Positions 17,659-27,146 of a stretch of DNA of 64,000 nucleotides are shown here, piece after piece. Source of the DNA: UMGS1370 sp046957575 (GTDB taxonomy: Bacteria > Bacillota > Clostridia > Lachnospirales > Lachnospiraceae); NCBI GenBank assembly GCA_046957575.1, contig JBKUOG010000013.1:39382-103381 (forward strand). The letters are read 5' to 3'. How positions within the stretch are numbered: the first letter of the stretch is position 1; each line of letters opens with the position of its first letter. The position numbers and the translations under genes are program-made. The notes under the pieces are model-generated. The model worked only from the letters and a program-made list of their open reading frames with translations. It was not told the DNA's origin and searched no databases.

Positions 17659-18372
17659 ATGAAAGAAAATGCAGCACAGACAAAAAAAATGACTATGCGG
17701 CAGATGCCCAAGGGGGAGGGCCCCTACGAGCGCTGCATGGAACATGGAGCCGAAACTTTAAGCGATTCTGAACTGTTAGCAGTGATTATCCGAACCGGTT
17801 CCAGAGAATCTACTTCCCTGGAACTGGCTCAACAGGTTTTAAAAACAGGAGGAGAGGAAGGACTTTTCGGACTTCTTTCCAAATCTTTTGAAGAATTTAT
17901 CAAGATCCGGGGAATCGGACAGGTAAAGGCCGCACAGCTGATGTGCGTCTTTGAACTTTCCAGGCGGATCTGGAGAAGCGGAGGCCGCCTTCAGACAGAA
18001 TGCTACCAGGAACCTTCCCAGATTGCAGAGTATTACATGCAGTCGTTGCGTTTTCTGGATCAGGAACACATTTACGCCATGTTTTTTGACACAAAACAGC
18101 ATTTTATCAAAGATGTGCTGCTGTCAAAAGGCACAGTAAATGCATCGGTTATTTCACCCAGAGAACTGTTTGTCGAGGCGTTAAAGGCCAGGGCAGTCCG
18201 TTTTGCGCTTATCCACAATCACCCCAGCGGCGATCCGACTCCCAGCAGGGAAGACGAACTTCTGACCAGACGGATGAAAGAGGCGGGAATTGTCCTGGGG
18301 ATTTCGCTGGTGGATCATATTATTATTGGAAATACTTTTTATGTGAGTTTTAAGGAACGAGGAATGTTATAG
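17659..18372 (+). CDS. radC: RadC/YsdA JAB-domain protein
   Basis: 237 residues from the ATG at 17659, which has GAAAGGA seven bases upstream. The N-terminal helix-hairpin-helix part (ETLSDSELLAVIIRTG, FIKIRGIGQVKAAQL) is followed by a JAMM metalloprotease-like core with HNHPSGDPTPSRED. The family was once linked to DNA repair, but its true role is unsettled. Its position before mreC is conserved in Firmicutes. The stop abuts the mreC ATG directly. Confidence 0.93.
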   Translation: MKENAAQTKKMTMRQMPKGEGPYERCMEHGAETLSDSELLAVIIRTGSRESTSLELAQQVLKTGGEEGLFGLLSKSFEEFIKIRGIGQVKAAQLMCVFELSRRIWRSGGRLQTECYQEPSQIAEYYMQSLRFLDQEHIYAMFFDTKQHFIKDVLLSKGTVNASVISPRELFVEALKARAVRFALIHNHPSGDPTPSREDELLTRRMKEAGIVLGISLVDHIIIGNTFYVSFKERGML

Positions 18373-19239
18373 ATGGAAAGTAAACGCAGCAAGTATATTC
18401 TGCTGGGACTTACACTGTTGTGTGTCCTGTTAATCGGAGTTTCTTCCCTGAGAGAAGGGATTATGGACCCGCTCCGTACAGGAGTGGGCTATTTGCTTGT
18501 CCCAATTCAGTCAGGAGTCAATGCGGTAGGAGCCGGTATTTATGAAGAACTGACCGACTATGCCCAGTTAAAAACCGCTCTTGAAGAAAAAGAACAGCTG
18601 GAAAAGAGAGTAGGGGAACTGACAGAAGAAAACAACCGGCTTCAGGCACAGCAGCAGGAATTAAACCGTTTGCGGGAATTGTATCAGCTGGATCAGGATT
18701 ATATGCAGTATGAGACCATTGGAGCCAGAGTCATTGCCAAGGATTCCGGCGACTGGTTTCAGGTGTTCCGGATCAATAAGGGGTCTGAAGATGGGGTCGA
18801 GGTAGATTCCAATGTCATTGCAGGAGGCGGTCTGGTCGGAATTGTGACGGATGTGGGCGCCAATTATGCTACCGTCAGGAGTATTATTGATGATTTAAGC
18901 CGCGTCAGCGCCATGGGCCTTCGGACCGGTGACAAATGCATTGTGGCAGGCGATTTAACCCTTTATCAGGATGGAAGACTTGCCATTACCAATATTACCA
19001 AAGACGGAAACATCCAGGATGGGGATCAGATTGTAACTTCCAACATCAGTTCCAAATTTCTGCCCGGTATTCTGGTGGGATATGCGTCTGATATTACCAT
19101 TGATCCCGAACGTCTCACCAAATCCGGATATCTGGTTCCGGTTGCGGATTTCGATGATCTCCAGGAAGTTTTAGTGATTGTGGGGACAAAAGAAACCGGC
19201 GATGATGAGTTAGGGCCTTTAGACGGTTCCGGAAGCTAA
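18373..19239 (+). CDS. mreC: Rod shape-determining protein MreC
   Basis: 288 residues: one N-terminal membrane helix (about 8-26), a coiled coil at about 58-95 rich in Glu/Leu/Gln, then the beta-rich MreC core with GLVGIVTDVG. It bridges the cytoplasmic elongation machinery and PBP2. radC is directly upstream and mreD 12 bases downstream. mreB is not in this cluster. Confidence 0.94.
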   Translation: MESKRSKYILLGLTLLCVLLIGVSSLREGIMDPLRTGVGYLLVPIQSGVNAVGAGIYEELTDYAQLKTALEEKEQLEKRVGELTEENNRLQAQQQELNRLRELYQLDQDYMQYETIGARVIAKDSGDWFQVFRINKGSEDGVEVDSNVIAGGGLVGIVTDVGANYATVRSIIDDLSRVSAMGLRTGDKCIVAGDLTLYQDGRLAITNITKDGNIQDGDQIVTSNISSKFLPGILVGYASDITIDPERLTKSGYLVPVADFDDLQEVLVIVGTKETGDDELGPLDGSGS

Positions 19240-19251
19240 AAGGAGAGGGTT

Positions 19252-19770
19252 ATGAAACGGATACTCATTAATTTGGCTTTGATGGTGTTAGCCTTTACAG
19301 TGCAGACTTGCATCTTTCCGCTGATACCGTTTTTCAGCGCATCCCCAAATCTGCTTCTGATTTTAACCTTTTCCATGGGATTTATTTATGGAAAAGATGC
19401 GGGAATGCTGTACGGTCTGTTTGCAGGCATTCTTCTGGATTTATTTGGAGGCGGCAACTTTGGGTTTTACAGTCTTTTATTTGTTTATATCGGCTATTTA
19501 AATGGAATTTTCAGCCGGTATTACTATGAAGATTATATTACCCTTCCGATGGTTCTTGCCATTGCCAATGAATTAGCGTATAATCTTTATATTTATGTAT
19601 TCCAGTTTTTGATCCGAAAAAGACTGAATTTTTTATATTACTTGAAAAACATCATTATTCCGGAAATTATTTTTACGGTTGTCACCACTTTGCTGTTTTA
19701 CCGGCTGTTTTTGTTCATCAGCCGGAAGCTGGAGGAAATGGAACAAAGGAGAGATACCAATCTTGTTTAA
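19252..19770 (+). CDS. mreD: Rod shape-determining protein MreD
   Basis: 172 residues with five or six predicted membrane helices and little soluble sequence, typical of MreD. It starts behind GGAGAGG and overlaps the downstream PBP2 gene by eight bases. It is a part of the elongasome with MreC, RodA and PBP2. Confidence 0.92.
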   Translation: MKRILINLALMVLAFTVQTCIFPLIPFFSASPNLLLILTFSMGFIYGKDAGMLYGLFAGILLDLFGGGNFGFYSLLFVYIGYLNGIFSRYYYEDYITLPMVLAIANELAYNLYIYVFQFLIRKRLNFLYYLKNIIIPEIIFTVVTTLLFYRLFLFISRKLEEMEQRRDTNLV

Positions 19771-22654
19771 AGATTTACTGGAAATGCTGAAGGAATTCCT
19801 TCAAAAAATTGCTTCGTCCAGGCTAGTCGCCCTGTCCGTTCTATTTGCAGCTATGTTTGCTCTTTTGATAGTAAACTTATTTAATCTGCAGATTATACAT
19901 GGGGAAGACTATCTGAATGAATATATGCAAAAGACCGAAAAGGTAATTTACACCCCGGGTACCCGCGGCAATATTTTAGACCGAAACGGCAATATTCTGG
20001 CTTACAATGAACTGGCCTATTCTGTGGCTGTCCAGGATACCGGCGCCTACAGAAAGGATGCAGACCGAAACCGGATGCTGCTGCGCCTGGTCCGTATTCT
20101 GAATGAGCAAGGGGAGACCATTGAGGGAAAGTTTGAGGTAGGAATCAACGAAGCTGGAGAGATGTACTTTACATGCACCAGCGAAGCGGCAAAACGCCGT
20201 TTTTTAAGAGATTATTACAATCTGACGACTGCCGAAGATCTGGATAAAAACGGAAAAAACCCGTCTGGAATTACGGCCAGAGAGGCATTTGAGAAAAAGT
20301 TTAAAGACTACAAGATGGATTCCATTGTAGATGAAAAAGGAAATCCCATTGTTTTAGATGACGAGACAGCGCTTGATATGGTAAATATCTGGTATACCAT
20401 GCAGCTTACTGCCTTTCGGAAATACGAAAGCACCACTATCGCCAACAATGTTTCTGATGAAACCGTTGCAGAAATTATGGAAAATACAGCCGAACTTCAG
20501 GGAGTTACGATTGAGGAAAGTTCGATTCGGGTCTACAACAACAGCATCTATTTTGAACCAATTATCGGCTATATTGGAAAGGTTCAGGAAGATCAGCTGG
20601 ATGAGCTGAACAAGGATATTCCAGAGGGAAGCAATCAGGCGTACCGGCCTACCGATCTGGTTGGGCGTACCGGCCTGGAGGCATCTATGGAAAAAGAACT
20701 GCAGGGGAAAAAGGGATATAAAGTTGTAAACGTAGACAATATGGGCCGCATTCTGGAAGTGAAGGAAGAGGTGGCGCCGGAAGCAGGAAATGACATTTAC
20801 CTGTCTATTGATCAGGATCTGCAGATTGGTGTCTATGAACTTCTGGAACGGCAGTTAGCAGGTATCCTCTTAGATCATCTGCGGATGGAAGATATCAGAG
20901 AAGACGAAACATTTAAAGATTCTAAAAAGCCGATTCCGGTAAAAGATGTCTATTACCAGCTAATCAATAACAATGTTTTATCCTTAAGCCACATGGGGTC
21001 AGAAGATGCGTCTGCCATGGAAAAGCAGTTATATCAGATACAGACTTCTTCCCAGGCTCAGATACTAAGTGACATTCAGGCTGAATTATTAAGTCCCCAT
21101 GCGGCCCAGCTGGGCCAGCTTCCCAAGGACATGATGGCGTACATGGTCTACATCTATGAATACCTGTCTTCCGATGAGGTAGGCATTATTCAAAAATCAG
21201 AGATCGATGAGACCAGTGAGGCCTATCTTTCCTGGAAAGCGGATACCATCAGTCTGCGGGACTATATTTACGCAGGCATTGCAGACGGATGGATTGATAC
21301 AGCAAAGCTGGAGATTGATGATCGGTATTCCAGCGCAGACAGCATCTTTGAGAGCCTGGTTCAATACATTATGAATGCGCTTCAGGAAGACACCCAGTTT
21401 ACCAAGCAGATTTACCGGTATCTCATCAACGATGGAACAGTAAAGGGATGGCAGTTGTGCATCGCCCTCTACGATCAGGGAGTTTTGGAGTATGATGCAG
21501 AAGAGGTCGCAAAGCTTTCCTCTGGAGGAGACAGTTATGCCTATACCTTTATTCGCAGCAAAATCAAAAGTATTGAGTTGACGCCTGCTCAGCTGGCGCT
21601 GGATCCATGTACCGGGTCCTGCGTCATTGTAGATGTCAACACCGGAGAAGTCCGGGCGCTGGTTACCTATCCGGGATATGACAACAATCGCCTGTCCGGA
21701 ACCGTAGATGCAGATTACTACAACCAGCTTCGAGAAGATTTGTCTCTGCCTCTTAGAAATAATGCAACCATGGTGTTAAAGGCGCCTGGATCTACCTTTA
21801 AGCCGATTACTGCAGTGGCAGCTCTGGAAGAAGGAGTCATTCAGATGGGAGAGACCATTGAATGTACCGGAGAATATAAGGAGATTGACACGCCTATCAA
21901 ATGTTGGATCTATCCGGGACGTCATGGCAAACTGGATATAATCGGAGGAATCGGAAATTCCTGCAACTATGTAGTGGCAGAGCTGGCTCACCGAATGTCC
22001 ATGGATGAAAACGGAAACTATTCTACCAGCCTTGGACTGGAAACACTGGCAAAATATGCTACTATGTTCGGACTGGATCATACATCCGGTGTGGAAATTG
22101 ATGAGGCATCTCCGAAAATTTCGGATACAGACCCGGAGCGTTCTTCTATGGGACAGGGCAGCCATGCTTTTACCAATACTCAGTTGGCAAGATATGTAAC
22201 AGCCATGGCCAATCGGGGAACGGTTTACGAACTGAGTCTTCTGGACAAATTGACGGATTCAGAAGGAAATCTGATTGAAGACTATACGCCAGCCGTATCT
22301 TCTACTATTGATATTAAAACTTCTACCTGGGATGCGGTTCAGGCTGGAATGCGCCAGGTTATCGCAGAAGGATCTGCAAAAAGTATTTTCTCGGATCTGG
22401 CCATTGAAGTAGCCGGAAAGACAGGAACTGCTCAGGAGGATACCAGACGTACCAACCATGCATTCTTTGTATCATTTGCGCCTTATGCGGCTCCGGAAAT
22501 TGCGGTTACAGTCAATATTCCCTATGGATACAGTTCTGGAAACGCGGCTACTCTTGCAAAAAATGTTTATAAGTATTACTATGGATATACGACTCTGGAA
22601 GGAATTCAGGCAGCAGGGGCTCTGGATGCCACTGCAGTGGAAATTCAGGACTAA
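19763..22654 (+). CDS. Class B penicillin-binding protein 2 with a large internal insertion
   Basis: The best start is TTG at 19763, ten bases after AAAGGAGA, giving 963 residues. It has one N-terminal membrane helix and a dimerisation domain with TPGTRGNILDRNG. The transpeptidase motifs are STFK (about 676), SCN (about 732) and KTG (about 885). Together with RodA it makes side-wall peptidoglycan. Between the dimerisation domain (LQIGVYELLERQL, about 352) and the transpeptidase start (CVIVDVNTGEVRALV, about 618) there are about 245 residues, where most PBP2 proteins have a few dozen. The insert is helical and charged, without a known domain. Confidence 0.93.
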   Translation: MFKDLLEMLKEFLQKIASSRLVALSVLFAAMFALLIVNLFNLQIIHGEDYLNEYMQKTEKVIYTPGTRGNILDRNGNILAYNELAYSVAVQDTGAYRKDADRNRMLLRLVRILNEQGETIEGKFEVGINEAGEMYFTCTSEAAKRRFLRDYYNLTTAEDLDKNGKNPSGITAREAFEKKFKDYKMDSIVDEKGNPIVLDDETALDMVNIWYTMQLTAFRKYESTTIANNVSDETVAEIMENTAELQGVTIEESSIRVYNNSIYFEPIIGYIGKVQEDQLDELNKDIPEGSNQAYRPTDLVGRTGLEASMEKELQGKKGYKVVNVDNMGRILEVKEEVAPEAGNDIYLSIDQDLQIGVYELLERQLAGILLDHLRMEDIREDETFKDSKKPIPVKDVYYQLINNNVLSLSHMGSEDASAMEKQLYQIQTSSQAQILSDIQAELLSPHAAQLGQLPKDMMAYMVYIYEYLSSDEVGIIQKSEIDETSEAYLSWKADTISLRDYIYAGIADGWIDTAKLEIDDRYSSADSIFESLVQYIMNALQEDTQFTKQIYRYLINDGTVKGWQLCIALYDQGVLEYDAEEVAKLSSGGDSYAYTFIRSKIKSIELTPAQLALDPCTGSCVIVDVNTGEVRALVTYPGYDNNRLSGTVDADYYNQLREDLSLPLRNNATMVLKAPGSTFKPITAVAALEEGVIQMGETIECTGEYKEIDTPIKCWIYPGRHGKLDIIGGIGNSCNYVVAELAHRMSMDENGNYSTSLGLETLAKYATMFGLDHTSGVEIDEASPKISDTDPERSSMGQGSHAFTNTQLARYVTAMANRGTVYELSLLDKLTDSEGNLIEDYTPAVSSTIDIKTSTWDAVQAGMRQVIAEGSAKSIFSDLAIEVAGKTGTAQEDTRRTNHAFFVSFAPYAAPEIAVTVNIPYGYSSGNAATLAKNVYKYYYGYTTLEGIQAAGALDATAVEIQD

Positions 22655-22695
22655 ATTTGTCGGATTTCGATCATTTAAAAGAAAAGGAGACTGTC

Positions 22696-23364
22696 ATGCG
22701 TCATAATACAGTAGTGATTAAAGGCAACAGGGCCGGTATGTCGGTCTATCTGGATCCGATGGTTCCTTTTGAACAACTGTTAGAAGATGTGGCAGTAAAG
22801 TTTCGGGAAAGCGCAAAATTCTGGGGTTCTATCCAGATGACCCTTTCTTTGGAAGGGCGTCCGCTTTCTCCGGAACAGGAATTTAAAATTGTCAACACCA
22901 TAACAGAAAATTCTCAGATAGAAATTCTGTGTCTGCTGGATACCAACGCAGAACGGATTAACCGATGCGAAAGGGCGCTGAATGAAAAGCTGATGGAACT
23001 TTCTGAGCGTACTGGCCAGTTCTTTAAAGGCGATTTGCACCGGGGGGACACGCTGGAATCTGAGGCAAGCATTGTTGTAATTGGAGATGTGGAACATGGA
23101 GCCAGAGTAACTGCCAGGGGCAATATCATTGTGCTGGGAGAACTAAAAGGTTCTGCCTTTGCCGGGGCTTCAGGAGATGAGAATACGGTAATTGTGGCAT
23201 TGGACATGGCCCCTTTGCAGCTTCGGATTGGCGACCGCACCAAAAAGGGCGATGAAAAGGGCAAGCGTCTGGGCAAGGGGCCGGTAATTGCCTATGTAGA
23301 TAACCATACTATTTGTACCAAAACACTAAAGAAAAGTTTATTTGGCATGTTAAATTTTATTTAA
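22696..23364 (+). CDS. minC: Septum site-determining protein MinC
   Basis: 222 residues from the ATG at 22696 (AAGGAGA upstream). The C-terminal beta-helix domain is clear (GDVEHGARVTARGNIIVLGELKGSAFAG), the part that binds MinD; the N-terminal part contacts FtsZ. It inhibits FtsZ assembly away from midcell. It is followed by minD and minE. Confidence 0.94.
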   Translation: MRHNTVVIKGNRAGMSVYLDPMVPFEQLLEDVAVKFRESAKFWGSIQMTLSLEGRPLSPEQEFKIVNTITENSQIEILCLLDTNAERINRCERALNEKLMELSERTGQFFKGDLHRGDTLESEASIVVIGDVEHGARVTARGNIIVLGELKGSAFAGASGDENTVIVALDMAPLQLRIGDRTKKGDEKGKRLGKGPVIAYVDNHTICTKTLKKSLFGMLNFI

Positions 23365-23433
23365 TGCTGGAAAATTTCTGGAAAATAGGGTAAAATAATA
23401 GAATAGCTAGAATAGCTGCAGGAGGATATTGCT

Positions 23434-24225
23434 ATGAGTCAAGTCATTGTCATTACTTCCGGTAAAGGAGGGGTAGGCAAGACGACAACTTCTGCCAATG
23501 TGGGAACCGGTCTGGCCATTCTGGGCAAACGGGTAGTCTTAATTGATACAGATATAGGACTGCGCAACCTGGATGTGGTCATGGGCCTGGAGAACCGCAT
23601 CGTCTACAACTTGGTAGACGTGATAGAAGGAAACTGTCGTATGAAGCAAGCCCTGATAAGAGACAAAAGATATCCAAACCTGTATTTGCTGCCGTCTGCT
23701 CAGACCCGCGATAAAACCGCTGTGACTCCAGAGCAGATGAAAAAACTGGCAGATGATTTAAGAGAAGAGGTTGATTACATACTGTTAGACTGTCCGGCTG
23801 GAATCGAGCAGGGATTTCGCAATGCCATTGCCGGCGCTGACAGGGCTTTAGTAGTCACGACTCCTGAAGTTTCCGCTATCCGGGATGCAGACAGAATTAT
23901 TGGTCTTCTGGAGGCGGCGGAGATGAAGGACATTGATTTAATTGTCAATCGGCTCCGCATGGATATGGTGCGCCGGGGAGACATGATGTCTGTGGAGGAT
24001 GTGATTGATATTTTAGCAGTCAATGTAATCGGAGCTGTGCCGGATGACGAATCCATAGTCATTTCTACCAACCAGGGAGAGCCTTTGGTAGGGATGGGCT
24101 CCCTGGCCGGACAGGCTTATATGAATATATGCCGCCGGGTTACAGGAGAGAACATTCCTCTGATGGAACTTGATGAACCAAAAAGTTTTCTTGGCCGGTT
24201 AAGCAGCTTTTTAAGGCATGCTTAG
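23434..24225 (+). CDS. minD: Septum site-determining ATPase MinD
   Basis: 263 residues, starting MSQVIVITSGKGGVGKTT with the deviant Walker A at 10-18. DTDIGLRNLDVVMGLENR, LDCPAGIEQGF and VTTPEVSAIRDADR are standard MinD blocks. The C-terminal FLGRLSSFLRHA is the amphipathic membrane-targeting helix. The upstream gap holds a short direct repeat, AGAATAGCT twice in tandem. The aggagg for minE overlaps its stop. Confidence 0.96.
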   Translation: MSQVIVITSGKGGVGKTTTSANVGTGLAILGKRVVLIDTDIGLRNLDVVMGLENRIVYNLVDVIEGNCRMKQALIRDKRYPNLYLLPSAQTRDKTAVTPEQMKKLADDLREEVDYILLDCPAGIEQGFRNAIAGADRALVVTTPEVSAIRDADRIIGLLEAAEMKDIDLIVNRLRMDMVRRGDMMSVEDVIDILAVNVIGAVPDDESIVISTNQGEPLVGMGSLAGQAYMNICRRVTGENIPLMELDEPKSFLGRLSSFLRHA

Positions 24226-24235
24226 GAGGGATGAT

Positions 24236-24505
24236 ATGCGTACCTGGCCTGCATTTCAGAGAAAGGCTTCTGGAGAGATTGCAAGGAAACGGTTAAAATT
24301 CCTGCTTTTATCTGATAGAACAGAGTATCCTCCGGAAATACTGGATAAGATAAAAGATGATATGATTCGCGTCATTTCAAAATACGTAGAGATTGAAGCG
24401 GATGGGATCGAACTTCAGGTTCTGGGACTTAAGTCAGCAAAAAGTCCTGGAACAGGGCCTGTCCTTCAGGCCAATATTCCTTTTCGTATGCTCCCAAATG
24501 CTTGA
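24236..24505 (+). CDS. minE: Cell division topological specificity factor MinE
   Basis: 89 residues from the ATG at 24236, five bases after AGGAGGG. The N-terminal part is the anti-MinCD helix (ARKRLKFLLLSDRTEYPPEIL), and the C-terminal half is the topological-specificity domain. Its presence means an oscillating MinCDE system rather than the DivIVA/MinJ type of Bacillus. Confidence 0.92.
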   Translation: MRTWPAFQRKASGEIARKRLKFLLLSDRTEYPPEILDKIKDDMIRVISKYVEIEADGIELQVLGLKSAKSPGTGPVLQANIPFRMLPNA

Positions 24506-24528
24506 CAACTAAGAGGTATCGCTAGAAT

Positions 24529-25653
24529 ATGCTTTTTGAATATGATTTTAAAAATTATAATTTCCGCTTATTGATTGAGATTTTTCTGCTCAATGTGATT
24601 GGAGTTCTGGTTTTGCGGAGCGCGTCCAACATGGATGAGGCGCTGGTAACTAAACAGATTTTAGGAATTGTGATAGGCTTTGTTCTGGCAATCGGCTTAT
24701 CACTCATTGATTACCATAAGATAGCCAATTTAAGTTCTTTGATTTATATTGGATGTGTGATTATACTAACAGCAGTATTGCTGATTGGAAAGCTGGTAAG
24801 CGGTGCTACCAGATGGATTGTAGTTCCGGGTATCGGGCAGATTCAGCCGTCTGAGTTTGCCAAAATCGGCCTGATTATTTTCTTTTCCTGGTATTTTAAC
24901 AAATACCAGGAAAGGCTTAATCAGCCGGCTATTTTAGGGCTTTCCCTGGTTTTGTTTTCCGTCCCTGTACTATTGATTTTGGCGGAACCCAGTTTATCTA
25001 CCAGTATTATTATTGTGCTCATATTCCTGGCCATGATTTTCGTGGCAGGTTTAAGTTATAAATGGATTGGCGGCGCTCTGGCAGTTGTTGTGCCTCTTGG
25101 AGCACTGTTTATCTATCTGTTACAATATGAGATGATTCCTTTCTTAAGAGGATATCAGGCAAATCGAATATTGGCCTTCGTATTTCCAACCAATCCTAAG
25201 TATCAGGATGGGAATATGCAGCAGGACAATTCGCTGATTGCCATTGGCTCAGGCCAATTAACTGGAAAAGGCTTAAATAATACTACTATAGCATCTGTTA
25301 AGAACGGCAATTTTCTTTCTCAGGAGCAGACAGACTTTATCTTTGCTGTGATTGGAGAGGAATTGGGGTTCCGCGGAGTTATGATAGTGCTTGGCCTTTA
25401 TCTGATTATCATTTTTGAAATTATCCGGCTGGCATCCAAAGCAAAAGATTTAACAGGAAGACTGATTTGTGTTGGTATGGCTGCTCTGATTGCATTTCAG
25501 AGTTTTGTAAACATTATGGTTGCAACCAAGATGATGCCCAACACCGGACAGCCCCTGCCGTTTATCAGTGCAGGCATTAGTTCGCTTCTCAGTATTTATA
25601 TCGGAATCGGTCTTGTGCTGAATGTCGGATTACAAAGGAAAACAGCTCATTGA
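24529..25653 (+). CDS. rodA: SEDS peptidoglycan glycosyltransferase RodA
   Basis: 374 residues, about ten membrane helices, with SEDS signatures (GATRWIVVPGIGQIQPSEFAKIG, QTDFIFAVIGEELG, TGQPLPFISAGISSLL). SEDS proteins polymerise glycan strands with a class B PBP; the PBP2 gene four genes upstream and the mreCD context make RodA more likely than FtsW or SpoVE. Confidence 0.92.
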   Translation: MLFEYDFKNYNFRLLIEIFLLNVIGVLVLRSASNMDEALVTKQILGIVIGFVLAIGLSLIDYHKIANLSSLIYIGCVIILTAVLLIGKLVSGATRWIVVPGIGQIQPSEFAKIGLIIFFSWYFNKYQERLNQPAILGLSLVLFSVPVLLILAEPSLSTSIIIVLIFLAMIFVAGLSYKWIGGALAVVVPLGALFIYLLQYEMIPFLRGYQANRILAFVFPTNPKYQDGNMQQDNSLIAIGSGQLTGKGLNNTTIASVKNGNFLSQEQTDFIFAVIGEELGFRGVMIVLGLYLIIIFEIIRLASKAKDLTGRLICVGMAALIAFQSFVNIMVATKMMPNTGQPLPFISAGISSLLSIYIGIGLVLNVGLQRKTAH

Positions 25654-25668
25654 TGAAGGAGGACCTAT

Positions 25669-26064
25669 ATGAACGTAGGATTAATCGCACACGATGCAAA
25701 GAAAAAATTAATGCAGAATTTTTGTATTGCATATAGGGGAGTATTGTGCAAGCATTCCCTGTATGCCACTGGTACAACCGGAAGACTTATCGAAGAAGTT
25801 ACCAATCTGGATGTCCACAAATTTTTGGCCGGTCATTTGGGCGGAGGCCAGCAGTTGGCTGCCATGATCGAACATGATTCCATGGATTTGGTCATATTTT
25901 TAAGAGATCCCCACAATCCCAAAGTCCATGAGCCGGATGTCAATGACGTAGTGAGATTGTGCGACACATATAATATTCCTCTGGCTACGAATCTGGCTAC
26001 TGCAGAGCTTTTAATCAAGGCTTTAGAGCGCGGAGATTTAGAGTGGCGCGAGCAGTACCGGTAG
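25669..26064 (+). CDS. mgsA: Methylglyoxal synthase
   Basis: 131 residues with LIAHDAKK, ATGTTGRLIEE (phosphate-binding loop) and HLGGGQQLAAMI, plus FLRDPHNPKVHEPDVNDVVRLCDTYNIPLATNLATAE. It converts dihydroxyacetone phosphate to methylglyoxal, a bypass when phosphate is short. It sits between rodA and dacA and overlaps the upstream extension of dacA. AGGAGG lies before its ATG. Confidence 0.95.
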   Translation: MNVGLIAHDAKKKLMQNFCIAYRGVLCKHSLYATGTTGRLIEEVTNLDVHKFLAGHLGGGQQLAAMIEHDSMDLVIFLRDPHNPKVHEPDVNDVVRLCDTYNIPLATNLATAELLIKALERGDLEWREQYR

Positions 26065-26075
26065 GAGCAGGCGCA

Positions 26076-27059
26076 GTGAAACGAATAAGACGAAAACATT
26101 TTAAGTTTTGGGCGCTGCTTTCTATTTGTCTGCTGATTGTTTTTTCTGCCTGCGGTTGTGCATCTGCACCACTGGAAAAGTCCTATGATTTTTCAGCCCG
26201 TTCCTTTGATGCCATTTCGATTGAACAGGGCAGCAGAGCAGACGCCTTTGCCAGAGAGTTGTGCGTAGTGACCGATGACTCGGGAGATGGGGACGCAGCT
26301 ATTACGGCTGAGGCAGCTGGTGTGTTCGGGATTCAGACTCCCCGCACCATATACAGCAAAAATGTTTTGGAAAAACTGTATCCGGCCAGCACGACCAAGA
26401 TTATGACAGCTCTGATTGCCATTAAATACGGAAATCTTTCTGATGAAGTCACTGTAACAGAAGAGGCCGTTATTACAGAATCCGGTGCCACGTTATGCGG
26501 TATTAAGCCTGGAGACAAGCTGACATTGGAGCAGCTTTTGTATGGACTAATGCTGCCGTCTGGCAATGATGCTGGCACTGCCATTGCGGTCCATATGGCC
26601 GGAAGCGTTGAAGGGTTTGCAGAAATGATGAACCGGGAAGCAAAAGCATTGGGAGCAACAGGCACCCATTTTACTAATCCTCATGGCCTTCACAGTGAGG
26701 ATCATTATACGACGGCTTATGATTTGTATCTCATTTTTCACGAAGCTCTGAAATATCCAAAGTTTCGGGAAATTACGGGCAGCACTGCTTATACAGCCAA
26801 TTATCAGTCCGCATCCGGGGAGATGGTTTCCACTACCTGGAAAGGCGGAAACTGGTACATGACAGGTGAAAAAGAAACACCGGACGGATTGACTGTATTT
26901 GGAGGGAAGACGGGCACAACCCAGGCAGCAGGTTATTGTCTGGTCATGGGAAGCAAAGATGATTCTTCGGAAGAATATATATCCGTGATTATGAAAGCTC
27001 CCAGCCGTCCTGGCCTGTACGACAATATGACAAATATTATTTCTAAAATTGTCAATTAG
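26076..27059 (+). CDS. dacA: D-alanyl-D-alanine carboxypeptidase (PBP5/6 type, probable lipoprotein)
   Basis: A GTG at 26076 with GGAG eight bases upstream gives 327 residues; the GTG at 26043 is inside mgsA and less likely. The N-terminal hydrophobic segment ends FSACGC, a plausible lipobox. Active-site motifs are STTK (about residue 103), SGN (PSGNDAG) and KTG (GGKTGTT). It trims the terminal D-Ala of peptidoglycan stem peptides. The C-terminal beta domain of DacA is short or absent. Confidence 0.9.
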   Translation: MKRIRRKHFKFWALLSICLLIVFSACGCASAPLEKSYDFSARSFDAISIEQGSRADAFARELCVVTDDSGDGDAAITAEAAGVFGIQTPRTIYSKNVLEKLYPASTTKIMTALIAIKYGNLSDEVTVTEEAVITESGATLCGIKPGDKLTLEQLLYGLMLPSGNDAGTAIAVHMAGSVEGFAEMMNREAKALGATGTHFTNPHGLHSEDHYTTAYDLYLIFHEALKYPKFREITGSTAYTANYQSASGEMVSTTWKGGNWYMTGEKETPDGLTVFGGKTGTTQAAGYCLVMGSKDDSSEEYISVIMKAPSRPGLYDNMTNIISKIVN

Positions 27060-27062
27060 TTG

Positions 27063-27091
27063 TTGATTTTTTTTACAAATTATACTATAAT
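27063..27091 (+). promoter_or_regulatory. SigmaA-type promoter for the P-loop gene
   Basis: TTGATT (27063-27068), 17-base spacer and TATAAT (27086-27091), in an AT-rich gap directly after dacA. With the terminator at 27579 this makes the next gene a one-gene transcript. Confidence 0.6.
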
Positions 27092-27146
27092 TATTTTAAT
27101 TGAAATGGACTTTTTATACAAATTATGACCCAAGGAGGAGATTGCT

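Noticed and set aside
19679..19762. Longer N-terminus for PBP2
   Set aside because: It would lie inside mreD, whereas AAAGGAGA stands ten bases before the TTG at 19763.
23395..23420. Tandem AGAATAGCT repeat upstream of minD as an operator
   Set aside because: Only two short copies, no dyad and no good promoter around it; may be chance.
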